Positions 52,488-60,839 of a DNA stretch of 64,000 bases are shown piece after piece (position 1 is the stretch's first letter; the number at the start of each line of letters is the position of its first letter). The translations under genes and the position numbers were made by a program. The notes beneath the pieces are model-generated. The model ran no database searches and was not told the DNA's origin. It saw only the letters and a program-made list of their open reading frames with translations. The stretch comes from Alcanivorax sp. (GTDB lineage: Bacteria > Pseudomonadota > Gammaproteobacteria > Pseudomonadales > Alcanivoracaceae). The stretch is taken from contig PNLU01000002.1 of NCBI GenBank assembly GCA_013823245.1, forward strand, positions 1-64,000, in the 5' to 3' direction.

Positions 52488-53633
52488 TCAAGGACGAAAA
52501 CGCTCAGCCTCCGTATGCGGCACGTCATTGGCGAGCTGGTTCCGGTAACAACGCGGACTCATGCCAGCCCAGCGAGAGAAGGCGCGCGAGAAGCTCGCCG
52601 CCTCATGGTAGCCCAACTGATACCCTACCTCCGCGATGGACAGCCGGCTGCGAGATAGCAGACGCCGCGCCCGGCTATACAGCTCCTCATCCACCAACTC
52701 GCGGAAGCTGGCGCCTTCACTGCGCAAGCGCCGCTTCAGTGTGCGCGTTGAAACGCCCAGCCAGTCGGCGAACTGCTCCAGACTGGGCAGGGCCTCGCCG
52801 CCCTCACAGCGCGCCAGGTGATCACGGATACGCTCGGCAATGCCAGTGTGAGAACCATACAACTGCATGAATTCCTGTTCGCACTGTTCCCGCGCGTAAA
52901 CCTCCATCGACGGATTGGACAGCAGCGGCACGCCCAGGAAAGTATCCCGGTCGCCTTCCAGCGACCAGGAATCGGCATCGAAGATTACCGGCGCAGGCAG
53001 ATCATCCATATAGCGGCGAAAGTAGGCGGGCTCAGGACAGGCCATGTGGATGCGAAGTCCCGGTATACGTTTTCCGCACATCTGTTCCAGCACATTGGCC
53101 AGCCCCATCAGCATCGCCTCCATGGAGAACTGGATGACGCCGCGACTCAACGGCAAATCACAATGGACATGCACGGCTACACGGTCTTCCGTTTCCTCGA
53201 AGGTGGCGGTCATGAAGGGGGTACGCAATGCGGTAAAGCGAATCACCGCGTCCAGCGCCGCCAGCACCGATGGACTGGACAGGGCAAGCAGCCCCACCGG
53301 CCCCATCAGCGTAGCGCGAAACGCCCGGGCATAAGCCAGCCCCAGCCCCTTGTCACTGAGCTTTCTGATAGCGCGCTGTGCCGCTGTGTAGGCCGTCAGC
53401 ATAGAGATCTGGCTATCCGGCTGGCACAACACCACGCGGCTGATACCCAACCCTTCAAGCAGATCCGCATCCCTCAACCCGAAATCACGACACACATCGC
53501 ACAGCAGCAACAGGTAAACACCGGGAACACCGGTGCGAAACCCCGCTTGCTGTTCCGCTGGTGGTAACTGACCCATCCGCATAAGTTTGTGACCCATTTC
53601 GGCAAGACGTATGTCCCTTTCGTCATCCACCAT
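52488..53633 (-). CDS. AraC-family regulator with arabinose-binding-type N domain
   Basis: A 381-residue regulator with a long sensor region (about 25-230, PF12625-like: GLAYARAFRATLMGPVGLLA and similar) and a C-terminal AraC domain (FADWLGVSTRTLKRRLRSEG, then LSIAEVGYQLGYHEAASFSR). The ATG at 53633 has AGGTG upstream; the frame opens at 53861. It is divergent from the four-gene secreted operon (84 bases between starts) and upstream of the Lva-like operon, so it is a candidate regulator of both. Confidence 0.88.
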   Translation of the reverse strand: MVDDERDIRLAEMGHKLMRMGQLPPAEQQAGFRTGVPGVYLLLLCDVCRDFGLRDADLLEGLGISRVVLCQPDSQISMLTAYTAAQRAIRKLSDKGLGLAYARAFRATLMGPVGLLALSSPSVLAALDAVIRFTALRTPFMTATFEETEDRVAVHVHCDLPLSRGVIQFSMEAMLMGLANVLEQMCGKRIPGLRIHMACPEPAYFRRYMDDLPAPVIFDADSWSLEGDRDTFLGVPLLSNPSMEVYAREQCEQEFMQLYGSHTGIAERIRDHLARCEGGEALPSLEQFADWLGVSTRTLKRRLRSEGASFRELVDEELYSRARRLLSRSRLSIAEVGYQLGYHEAASFSRAFSRWAGMSPRCYRNQLANDVPHTEAERFRP

Positions 53634-53717
53634 GAATACACCTGCATTAGAGGTCGGGCAAGCTCTCCGTCCCATGCAGATTGATAATAAAAACCACGAG
53701 ACAACAAGAAGAAGGCA

Positions 53718-55526
53718 ATGAATGCCCTGACTGAGCATACACATGTTAACTGTGTGCACATCGCAATCCTGATCCTTGCGATGACTTACCCCGTGCAATC
53801 CGCTGCCAACGCGCTGGTTGGCGATAGTATGGCGGCACGCGCGGGGACTTCCTTCCAGCAACTTGATGACGAAGCGCTGGCAAATATCAGTGGCACTGGC
53901 ATTGCACTGGGGTTTGAAGACTTTCGCTGGTTAACCAGCCCGACGAGCTATTACGAACAGATGGGATCAGCGCCGGTGGGCGGCACCACCTTTGATCGCG
54001 CCGATATGCGCTGGTACGGCCTGAGCATTACCGCCATCCCCATCGGCGGCAGCAACCAGAACGACGACATCGGTTTCCACTGGGCTGGCCAGGGCGCTTT
54101 CGGCGCCCCCTGTTCAGCAGGCGGCCTCGCATGCCCCCTCGGGGGTCAGGTCTCCAATTTCTCAGCCTACGACAACCCCTACGTATTACGCGCCTGGTCG
54201 CCGCACGGATTCACCTACTCAGGGGATGAGGTGAATGCGGACGCCAACCATCCGGATATCACCCTTTACGAATATCTCGCGCCCACTCATCAGCCCTATT
54301 ACAACTTTGCCTTCTGGGGCGAAATCGAAGCAGGCCGCACCGGACCGAATGAAATACTGGGCCTGGGTCATGGCGCTTTCCTGAAATCCCAGACGCTCAT
54401 TCAAGGGAATGCGGCGGGTTCTGTGTTCCGGATGTTCCAGCATACGCAACCGGGCAATGAAACATTCGCAATGACGTATCACAGTCATCTGCAAGGTGAC
54501 TTTCGCTTCTCAGTGGCGCAGCAGGGCGCAGGCAATGATGTGATCGGACAACCCACCGTGTTCGATGAGTTCGAGGGTCTGCATTTCAAGAATGTGGAGG
54601 CCTTTATTCCGCTGGGCCAGCCCTTCTATCAGGCCTTGACGCTCGGACCCGTGCCGGGTTCGCCGGGCAATTTTATTCTGGAGATCCCGTTTCTCCGGGA
54701 TCCCGCTGAAAGCCCCTATGATGCATTGAACAATGCACAGCGGCATTTCTATTCCTATGCAGTCCCGGAAAACCTCGCCACACCAGGCGGGCCTGCCGGG
54801 GCAAGTGCAGCCGGACATATTTCGGCTCGACTCGCTTACCTTCACAATCTCGGCAGCCCCAATGTAGGAGTCTATGAAAATCACATCATGAACACCTACA
54901 GCCTTTCGTCACTATACGATGGCTTCGCAGGTGCCGATGACTGGTTGGCTCAGTACAACACCACTCATGGCTACTCCCGCTGGGGTGACTGGCACCCCTG
55001 CCGGGGCATCGGCTGCCCGAACATTCACGGCATCGGCAGCAATCAGTCACACCCGAACCGCAACACCTACAATGATACCGGCAGCGGCATATTCTTCCGG
55101 AAGTGTGAAAGTTGTGACGACTTCGACGCCATGGCCTACATGATTACTGCCGTAGATGTACGCCCGGGCAACAGCCAGTACACCTGCCCCGGCGGCACGG
55201 GATGCGGCGAGTTCACTCCGCGTGGCATCAGCGCATCCACCCGCACGGATAACGGAAGGTATTACACGCCCGCGGACACCTGCTCGGCCACAAATGCTGA
55301 CCCTTATCGGTGCGGCTACGGTGGCAGCTACAGCATTGATGCCAGCAGTCGATTCACACATTCCGGGAAACAGGACCCATCCGTGATATTCGGCGTTGCC
55401 AGCCGGGCACCCGGTGCAGGTATACCCGTTATCCGCACAGATGTGGTCAATCTGGGTGATGCGCGCATAGAAGGGCTACAGGTCAATTATATGAAATTCA
55501 CAAGCTACGGCGCCGGAAACCTATAA
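53718..55526 (+). CDS. Secreted protein of unknown function, gene 1 of 4
   Basis: A 602-residue exported protein. Signal peptide about 1-29. Just after it lies the shared signature LDDEALANISGTGIAL (49-64). The rest is rich in Gly, Asn, Tyr and Ser with several Cys pairs (APCSAGGLACPLG, CRGIGCP, KCESCDDF, CPGGTGCG), suggesting a disulfide-bonded beta-rich extracellular protein. It has no membrane helices after the signal. GAAGG lies very close to the ATG. Nothing I recognise by function; the N-terminal signature resembles the DUF6160/Fil-type secreted proteins of Acinetobacter and Pseudomonas. First gene of the operon. Confidence 0.72.
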   Translation: MNALTEHTHVNCVHIAILILAMTYPVQSAANALVGDSMAARAGTSFQQLDDEALANISGTGIALGFEDFRWLTSPTSYYEQMGSAPVGGTTFDRADMRWYGLSITAIPIGGSNQNDDIGFHWAGQGAFGAPCSAGGLACPLGGQVSNFSAYDNPYVLRAWSPHGFTYSGDEVNADANHPDITLYEYLAPTHQPYYNFAFWGEIEAGRTGPNEILGLGHGAFLKSQTLIQGNAAGSVFRMFQHTQPGNETFAMTYHSHLQGDFRFSVAQQGAGNDVIGQPTVFDEFEGLHFKNVEAFIPLGQPFYQALTLGPVPGSPGNFILEIPFLRDPAESPYDALNNAQRHFYSYAVPENLATPGGPAGASAAGHISARLAYLHNLGSPNVGVYENHIMNTYSLSSLYDGFAGADDWLAQYNTTHGYSRWGDWHPCRGIGCPNIHGIGSNQSHPNRNTYNDTGSGIFFRKCESCDDFDAMAYMITAVDVRPGNSQYTCPGGTGCGEFTPRGISASTRTDNGRYYTPADTCSATNADPYRCGYGGSYSIDASSRFTHSGKQDPSVIFGVASRAPGAGIPVIRTDVVNLGDARIEGLQVNYMKFTSYGAGNL

Positions 55527-55537
55527 CGGGAAAGATC

Positions 55538-56833
55538 ATGGCCTCAGCAACGATTTACCCATCCATGTTTTCCGCAGCGCTGTTGTGGCTGGCCGCCGTC
55601 AATCCGGCTGAAGCACTGCTCGAAATGGATGACACGGAGCTACGCGACATTCAGGGCCAAGGGTTGTTTGTTGCCGATATGATTCGCGGCGATGAACTGG
55701 CGGGAGCCAATGATTACTCCATTCCCTTCAACTTCTATCGTATCGGCATGGACGGTGAGATGCAGATGAACCTCAACATGTCCAAGCTGCAACTGGGCTG
55801 TGGTGGCGTCAACGATCATCTTTCCGGTCATGCCGGCTGTGACATTGATATCGACTATGTCAGCATGATGGGACGAGATGGATATCAGGCGGGCGCTCCA
55901 CAAAGCCCCATGGTACTGGACCGCCCCTACATTGAACTGGCCATAAAGAATGATGGCACCCCACATCGGGAGGTGGTCGGCATCAAGATCGGCGCCGCGA
56001 TGGTGGACGGTTTTATGAGCACCGGTCGTCGGTACTATCAAGGACAGCTCAATGAAGAAAACACCGGCTATGCCAGCCAATGCACACCAGGGGCAAGCAT
56101 CGGCACCGGTGTCGTCGGCTGCCACTCAGGCCTGAACAGCGTCAGCGGTTTCCTGGGTACAGATCTTTCATTGACCATGCGGGTGCGTGCGGCTGTATGT
56201 GCAGGCGTAACCATCGGAAGCACCTGCCTTAGCGTGCGCATACCGCTGGACGCCTGGGGCTGCACTGGCCGGATAAGCCCGGGGCTCGAAGGCAGTTGTG
56301 GCAGCACACAGCAGGACTCAGTGTTCGTAGATATTGCTGGCACGAGAATGCAGACGCTGGGACTGAGATCGGCTGAACTGACCATCGATCTACTGGGCAT
56401 TCTGGACCTGGACGTCTTCGCCTCCCTGATCACCGACGCGCGCAGCATACATGGACTTGCCTTTGAGAACACCAGCGACTTCTTCCTTTCTTTTCAGCGC
56501 GAGCCTGTTTCATATCCCCGCTACAGCAAGCAAAGTCCACGCCAGGACTTTATCGACGCCGGCACGTTCGGCAGCGCCTTTGACGCGTGCGCCACCAACA
56601 GTATGGCAACGCCACGCTGCAACAGCAGCTACGCCGTTCCCGCCAATACCGGCTGGTGGATGAATGCACCGAGTGCCCGATTGCTGGATGTGCGTAACGA
56701 CCAACTGAACCTCGGCAACATCAGCCTGAGTCAGGCCATCAGTTTGCTCGGCGCGCCGGGGCACTTGATATCAAACCCGGAATTCCAGCTGCATCCATCC
56801 CAGAACTGTTATGGCAGCAGCACCTTCTGCTAG
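55538..56833 (+). CDS. Secreted protein of unknown function, gene 2 of 4
   Basis: A 431-residue exported protein. Signal peptide about 1-26, then EMDDTELRDIQGQGLFV (29-45), the clearest copy of the signature. Then LQLGCGGVN, CDIDIDYVSMMG, a long beta-rich part, FFLSFQREPV, NTGWWMNAPSA and a C-terminal NCYGSSTFC. I recall related hypothetical proteins in Pseudomonas; no function has been assigned that I know. Ten or so cysteines are present. Starts 11 bases after gene 1. Confidence 0.75.
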   Translation: MASATIYPSMFSAALLWLAAVNPAEALLEMDDTELRDIQGQGLFVADMIRGDELAGANDYSIPFNFYRIGMDGEMQMNLNMSKLQLGCGGVNDHLSGHAGCDIDIDYVSMMGRDGYQAGAPQSPMVLDRPYIELAIKNDGTPHREVVGIKIGAAMVDGFMSTGRRYYQGQLNEENTGYASQCTPGASIGTGVVGCHSGLNSVSGFLGTDLSLTMRVRAAVCAGVTIGSTCLSVRIPLDAWGCTGRISPGLEGSCGSTQQDSVFVDIAGTRMQTLGLRSAELTIDLLGILDLDVFASLITDARSIHGLAFENTSDFFLSFQREPVSYPRYSKQSPRQDFIDAGTFGSAFDACATNSMATPRCNSSYAVPANTGWWMNAPSARLLDVRNDQLNLGNISLSQAISLLGAPGHLISNPEFQLHPSQNCYGSSTFC

Positions 56834-56842
56834 GAGAAAGCC

Positions 56843-57487
56843 ATGAAACTGACCCATGTTTTTCTCTCGCTTTCCGCCATATGGCCTCTATCAGCCAATA
56901 CCAGCCCTCTGCAGCCGCTTACCGAAGCGGAAATGGGCGATATCAGCGGTCAGAACGCCATTGAGATTTCCCTCACGTTGCACAACAACATCCAGGTGAA
57001 AGACAACCTCCATGAAGGGCTGGCTCATTGCTATAGCGTGGGCAGCTACAACCCATGCCGTCTGGCGCTGGAGTTCGCCGGGCATGAAGGCTACTGGCTG
57101 GTCATGAAGGAGTTCTACGGCTATCTGCAACTGGATGGTATTCAGCTGGAGGCCAGAACCCTGCCCACGGCAAATACCGCCTACCATGACGAAGACCGCT
57201 TCAGACGGATTGACGGCCAGTGCATGGTCGAGAACTGTGATCCCGGCGGCCTGGCTTCCATCGAGATGAGTTACCCGGCGAACAAGGGCCCGGGGCAGTA
57301 TCTGGATATGCAGACGTTCATGAACATCGGGCGTATGTCGGTGGAGCAGGATGAGAGTGGCGTACCGGGTTATCTGCTCGAGAACCAGAGCGGCGTCGCC
57401 AATGCCTTTCGTATCAGCGACAGCAGCGGGCCCAATGCCAATCATCAGGTTCGCTTTGACGGGAGAACGCTGATTTATGGCTTCTGA
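56843..57487 (+). CDS. Secreted protein of unknown function, gene 3 of 4
   Basis: A 214-residue exported protein. Signal peptide about 1-20; signature LTEAEMGDISGQNAIEI (26-42). The rest is predicted beta-rich with YWLVMKEFYGYLQLDGIQLE and RFDGRTLIYGF at the C-terminus; cysteines in AHCYSVGSYNPC and GQCMVENC. It is the smallest of the set. GGAG site upstream. Its 3' end overlaps gene 4 by 11 bases. Confidence 0.72.
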   Translation: MKLTHVFLSLSAIWPLSANTSPLQPLTEAEMGDISGQNAIEISLTLHNNIQVKDNLHEGLAHCYSVGSYNPCRLALEFAGHEGYWLVMKEFYGYLQLDGIQLEARTLPTANTAYHDEDRFRRIDGQCMVENCDPGGLASIEMSYPANKGPGQYLDMQTFMNIGRMSVEQDESGVPGYLLENQSGVANAFRISDSSGPNANHQVRFDGRTLIYGF

Positions 57488-59573
57488 TCGCTACGTCGTA
57501 TTGTTTCTCCTGCTCGCGCCCGCCTCAACGCTGGCCATGACCGAGCTGGATGATGGCGCGCTCGCGGCCGTAAGCGGTCGTGATGGCATCGTACTGGACG
57601 TCGAGAGTGCGAACGGCATCAGCGCACAGGAAATCCGCTGGGAGACCGACGGCGGGGCGGCAGCCACCAACAATATGGGCGCCGACACCCTGTTCCGCGA
57701 TGTGATCTGGATGGGGGACAATGGCCCGCTGCAGGCCTCGCTGATTCTCGATCTGGGCACCGACCAGAATGGCTTGCCCATGGTCGGGATTATCTATGAA
57801 TGGCAGCCCGGTTTTTACGGTATCGGCGCCATGACGCTGAACACCAGCACCTACGATCACAGCGATCACTCGCTTGGCCAGTTCGGCCTCTGGTCCGAAG
57901 GCCGCTTCAGCCTGGTCAATCATGGCCTGTTCAGCACCAGCGATGAAGCCCACGCCCAACTGGATTTCAACCTCCATGGCGATCTGATCATTCGCCAGGG
58001 TGACCCGGGCACGCCGGAACTGAGCCTGGGCAATCTCATTTTCGAGAATCGCTTCACCACCGGCGTACAGGGCGGTCATGCTCCCGGCACGGGCATCATC
58101 GGCATCGACCAGAACGGCTTGCTGATCAAGGCCGACCATACCTGGACGCATCTTGAGTTTGATCTGATGTACAAGGAAAACCCGGACGTCGGCGGCCGGG
58201 GGTTTGACCGCGAGGATCGCAGCCCGACGCTGCGCCTGGGCTGGATCGGCGGGCTGGACAATGCCACCTTCCAGTTGATGTCAGGCGGCGTCAGTGATGG
58301 CGAGGATCCGTCCCAGGGGCTGACGTTCCGCGCTGGCTGGGATTTTGCCAGCGATTTCAATGTGCAGCTGGGCCATGCCGATGACACCCATGGTACGCTG
58401 CTGCGCCTGGGCGACTGGCGGCGGCTGGGTGCGGGCCACCCGCAGGCCACCGGGACCATGTTCGGCCTGGATGTCTTTCTGGATGTGCTGCAAAACAATC
58501 ACGGACCCGCCGGATTATGCTTCGGCGGCAGCGGCGCCATGCCAACGCCGTCCCAGTGCACCGCCAGTGGCGGTCAGTTCCATAACACCCGGGTGCCCGA
58601 AGGAGATGCAGGCTTTGCGTTGTTATTGCGCGATGGCCACCTGCATGCCTACAGCAACCGCCTGAGCGTGGTGAACCCGGGCACAGAAACTGAAAGCCAT
58701 TATGATTTCGGGCTGGGGCTGACATTCGGTCAGCTTGATGGCGACATCATCCTCTATCCCCGCGGACTGCACGGCAGCACCGAGGGCCTCAAGCTCGACA
58801 CCACCCTGATGATTACTTCGCCCGGCTTCTGGGATGCAGCTCACAGCGATATCGCAGCAGAACGCGAGCAGGCCTCACAGAACTGGTACAACAATTCTCA
58901 CCTGCTTCTGGCGAACACCAGCGAAGGCTCCCGCGTCGCCGTGGGGCTGCTCAACTACGACATGCTGTGGCAGACTCGCGATCTTCACCTGCGCATCGGC
59001 GACAATGATCCGGTATTCAACGACATGCGCAGCGGTGTGATGCTGACCTCCGATACCCATGCACAGTATTTTATTCGCGGCATGCTCGGCGGCGGACATC
59101 TGGAGGACCTCGGCCCGGGCCGGACATCCAATGTCGCACTGATGCAGTTCAATCTCGACACCAACCGGTACCGCTTTGTGTTGTACCCGGAAAGCGTGGT
59201 CACCGAGATCAGCGGTAATAACGTCGACCTGGCCTCCATCGGCTTCGAGGGCTTCTTTGAGCTCAGCGGTGATGCCTTCCTCACGCTGGCAGAGGCCTCG
59301 ATGCCGCAGGCCGCGTTCCGGCTTTACGATGTAGAGGGCTCGTTGGGCTGGCGTGACGGCCATGTCGTCCTCAAGTCAGCGGATCAACATGATGACGGCA
59401 GGCCCAGCCTGACCGTCAAGAACCAGCTGCTGCTGGGCCAGGATGTGAACTTCGGCGGCGGCCCCGGCAACCCGTTGGTCGGCAATCTGGGGTTTGGCGA
59501 CAACCACTATGGCCGCATCGCCATGCCCGGGGGCACCTGGCATAGCGAAATCATGGTCCGGGTCGCACAATAA
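57477..59573 (+). CDS. Secreted protein of unknown function, gene 4 of 4 (DUF6160-like signature)
   Basis: A 698-residue exported protein. Signal peptide about 1-20; signature ELDDGALAAVSGRDGIV (23-39) followed by LDVES, nearest of the four to DUF6160-type N-termini. The body is a long run of alternating beta segments with GxD, GxN and aromatic turns (GLWSEGRFSLVNHGLF, NLHGDLIIRQGD), as in a repetitive beta-solenoid or large barrel; few cysteines. The C-terminus ends in a Val-Ala-Gln. I cannot tell whether it stays in the outer membrane or is released. Ends one base from the convergent PepSY-type gene stop. Confidence 0.72.
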   Translation: MASDRYVVLFLLLAPASTLAMTELDDGALAAVSGRDGIVLDVESANGISAQEIRWETDGGAAATNNMGADTLFRDVIWMGDNGPLQASLILDLGTDQNGLPMVGIIYEWQPGFYGIGAMTLNTSTYDHSDHSLGQFGLWSEGRFSLVNHGLFSTSDEAHAQLDFNLHGDLIIRQGDPGTPELSLGNLIFENRFTTGVQGGHAPGTGIIGIDQNGLLIKADHTWTHLEFDLMYKENPDVGGRGFDREDRSPTLRLGWIGGLDNATFQLMSGGVSDGEDPSQGLTFRAGWDFASDFNVQLGHADDTHGTLLRLGDWRRLGAGHPQATGTMFGLDVFLDVLQNNHGPAGLCFGGSGAMPTPSQCTASGGQFHNTRVPEGDAGFALLLRDGHLHAYSNRLSVVNPGTETESHYDFGLGLTFGQLDGDIILYPRGLHGSTEGLKLDTTLMITSPGFWDAAHSDIAAEREQASQNWYNNSHLLLANTSEGSRVAVGLLNYDMLWQTRDLHLRIGDNDPVFNDMRSGVMLTSDTHAQYFIRGMLGGGHLEDLGPGRTSNVALMQFNLDTNRYRFVLYPESVVTEISGNNVDLASIGFEGFFELSGDAFLTLAEASMPQAAFRLYDVEGSLGWRDGHVVLKSADQHDDGRPSLTVKNQLLLGQDVNFGGGPGNPLVGNLGFGDNHYGRIAMPGGTWHSEIMVRVAQ

Positions 59574-59574
59574 A

Positions 59575-60318
59575 TTATTTCCGAATACGGCTCAGCAAGG
59601 TCCAGACGCCAGTCAAGGCCAACAAAGCCATCAGCATGGCTGCAACGTTGACCACCCAGCCCCCTGCACGACCGAACAAGCGACCGCTGTGCAGATCCAG
59701 CACCACCCGCTCGCGGCTTATACCGGGTAGCGGCGCGTGCTGCGCCAGTTGATCGCGCAGGCTGTCGGGCAATGGCACCGCGTCCACCCACTCGGCACCC
59801 TGCCGTTGGTAGTCGTGCCACGCGCCGGAAAATTCATCGAATCGATAATGCCCAGAGCGAGTGGCGAGTATCAGTTGCCCTCGCTCATCCAGACCAAGGC
59901 GCCGACCGCCCCCGGGGGCGCCGCTGATGGCTTCGAGCAAGGAGGCATCATGACCCAGCAGTAACAGGCGCTCGCCGCAGACGGCGGCAATCAGCCCCTC
60001 GTCAGTCAATCCCTCATAAGGCACCGCTGCCACCAGCGAATCCGGGCAGCGAGTCAGGGCTTCGGTGTTGAACATCAACAGCCCACCTTGCCGGCTCAGC
60101 CACTGATTACCCACGTTGTATCCGGTCTCCGGCACATCCGGCGGCACGCCATACCAGCTTGACCAGAGCCGCCCTTGCACCGGCACATGCTGCCACCCGC
60201 GCCACTCGCTGACCGTAATCAGCACACCCGTGGTCACCAGAAACAGAATCGGTATCAACAACGCCAGGCCCAGCCACCGATGCCAACGTATCCAGCGGCC
60301 GCGCCGCGACACGGTCAT
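59575..60318 (-). CDS. PepSY-associated membrane protein
   Basis: A 247-residue protein with an N-terminal helix (about 15-37) and a C-terminal helix (about 222-242) enclosing a periplasmic domain of about 180 residues. RWHRWLGLALL at the first helix and DLHSGRLFG before the last are marks of the PepSY-associated ferric-reductase-like family. Together with the adjacent FMN-binding protein it would carry electrons across the inner membrane. Its start overlaps the FMN protein stop (ATGA). Last gene of the four-gene operon. Confidence 0.82.
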   Translation of the reverse strand: MTVSRRGRWIRWHRWLGLALLIPILFLVTTGVLITVSEWRGWQHVPVQGRLWSSWYGVPPDVPETGYNVGNQWLSRQGGLLMFNTEALTRCPDSLVAAVPYEGLTDEGLIAAVCGERLLLLGHDASLLEAISGAPGGGRRLGLDERGQLILATRSGHYRFDEFSGAWHDYQRQGAEWVDAVPLPDSLRDQLAQHAPLPGISRERVVLDLHSGRLFGRAGGWVVNVAAMLMALLALTGVWTLLSRIRK

Positions 60319-60839
60319 CCGGATATCGCCTCGGCATGCAAACGCAGCACCAGCCGCGCCACACGCGTGACGGCATCCACCGACAGGGTTGCGCCCGTAA
60401 TGTTGTCGATGGGCCGGTCCAGGCGATTGCCATTGGCCAGCACCGCACCCTCGAACTGGCGGGTGAAAAAGCGCTCATGCACTTCGCCGCCGCGCGGCTC
60501 ACGGTAAACCAGAATGCGTACTTTCTCGATGCCTTCAGGCCCGACAACAAACCCCATAGTGATCGGGTACTCCTTGCCGATTTCTTCCATGATCCAGGCG
60601 GTCCGATCTCCAGCCCGCCAGTAGCGCTGGCGCGCCACACTGACGCGCCGCTCCATGATCTGTGCGGCCTCATCACGCAGCACGGCGTTCATCATGATGA
60701 ACTGCAATTGCGGGGTCTGTTCCGGGAACGCCAGCACCAGAAACTCATCCTGCGTCAGGTAACGGATATGAGTGCCGTGTGCGCTGGCCATCGGCGCCAG
60801 CATGCACAGCAACCACCCCACCACAACCGGTTTCCACAT
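60315..60839 (-). CDS. Secreted FMN-binding protein with covalent flavin motif
   Basis: A 174-residue exported protein: signal peptide about 1-20, then a domain of the FMN-binding type found in RnfG/NqrC. Near the C-terminus DNITGATLS (145-153) matches the ApbE target D-x-x-T/S-G-A-T-x-S, so FMN is expected on Thr151. Its ATG shares one base with the stop of the fusion gene (TGATG). The PepSY-type membrane gene follows. It is a probable electron carrier outside the inner membrane, serving the oxygenase lipoprotein encoded upstream; that partner is inferred. Confidence 0.85.
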   Translation of the reverse strand: MWKPVVVGWLLCMLAPMASAHGTHIRYLTQDEFLVLAFPEQTPQLQFIMMNAVLRDEAAQIMERRVSVARQRYWRAGDRTAWIMEEIGKEYPITMGFVVGPEGIEKVRILVYREPRGGEVHERFFTRQFEGAVLANGNRLDRPIDNITGATLSVDAVTRVARLVLRLHAEAISG

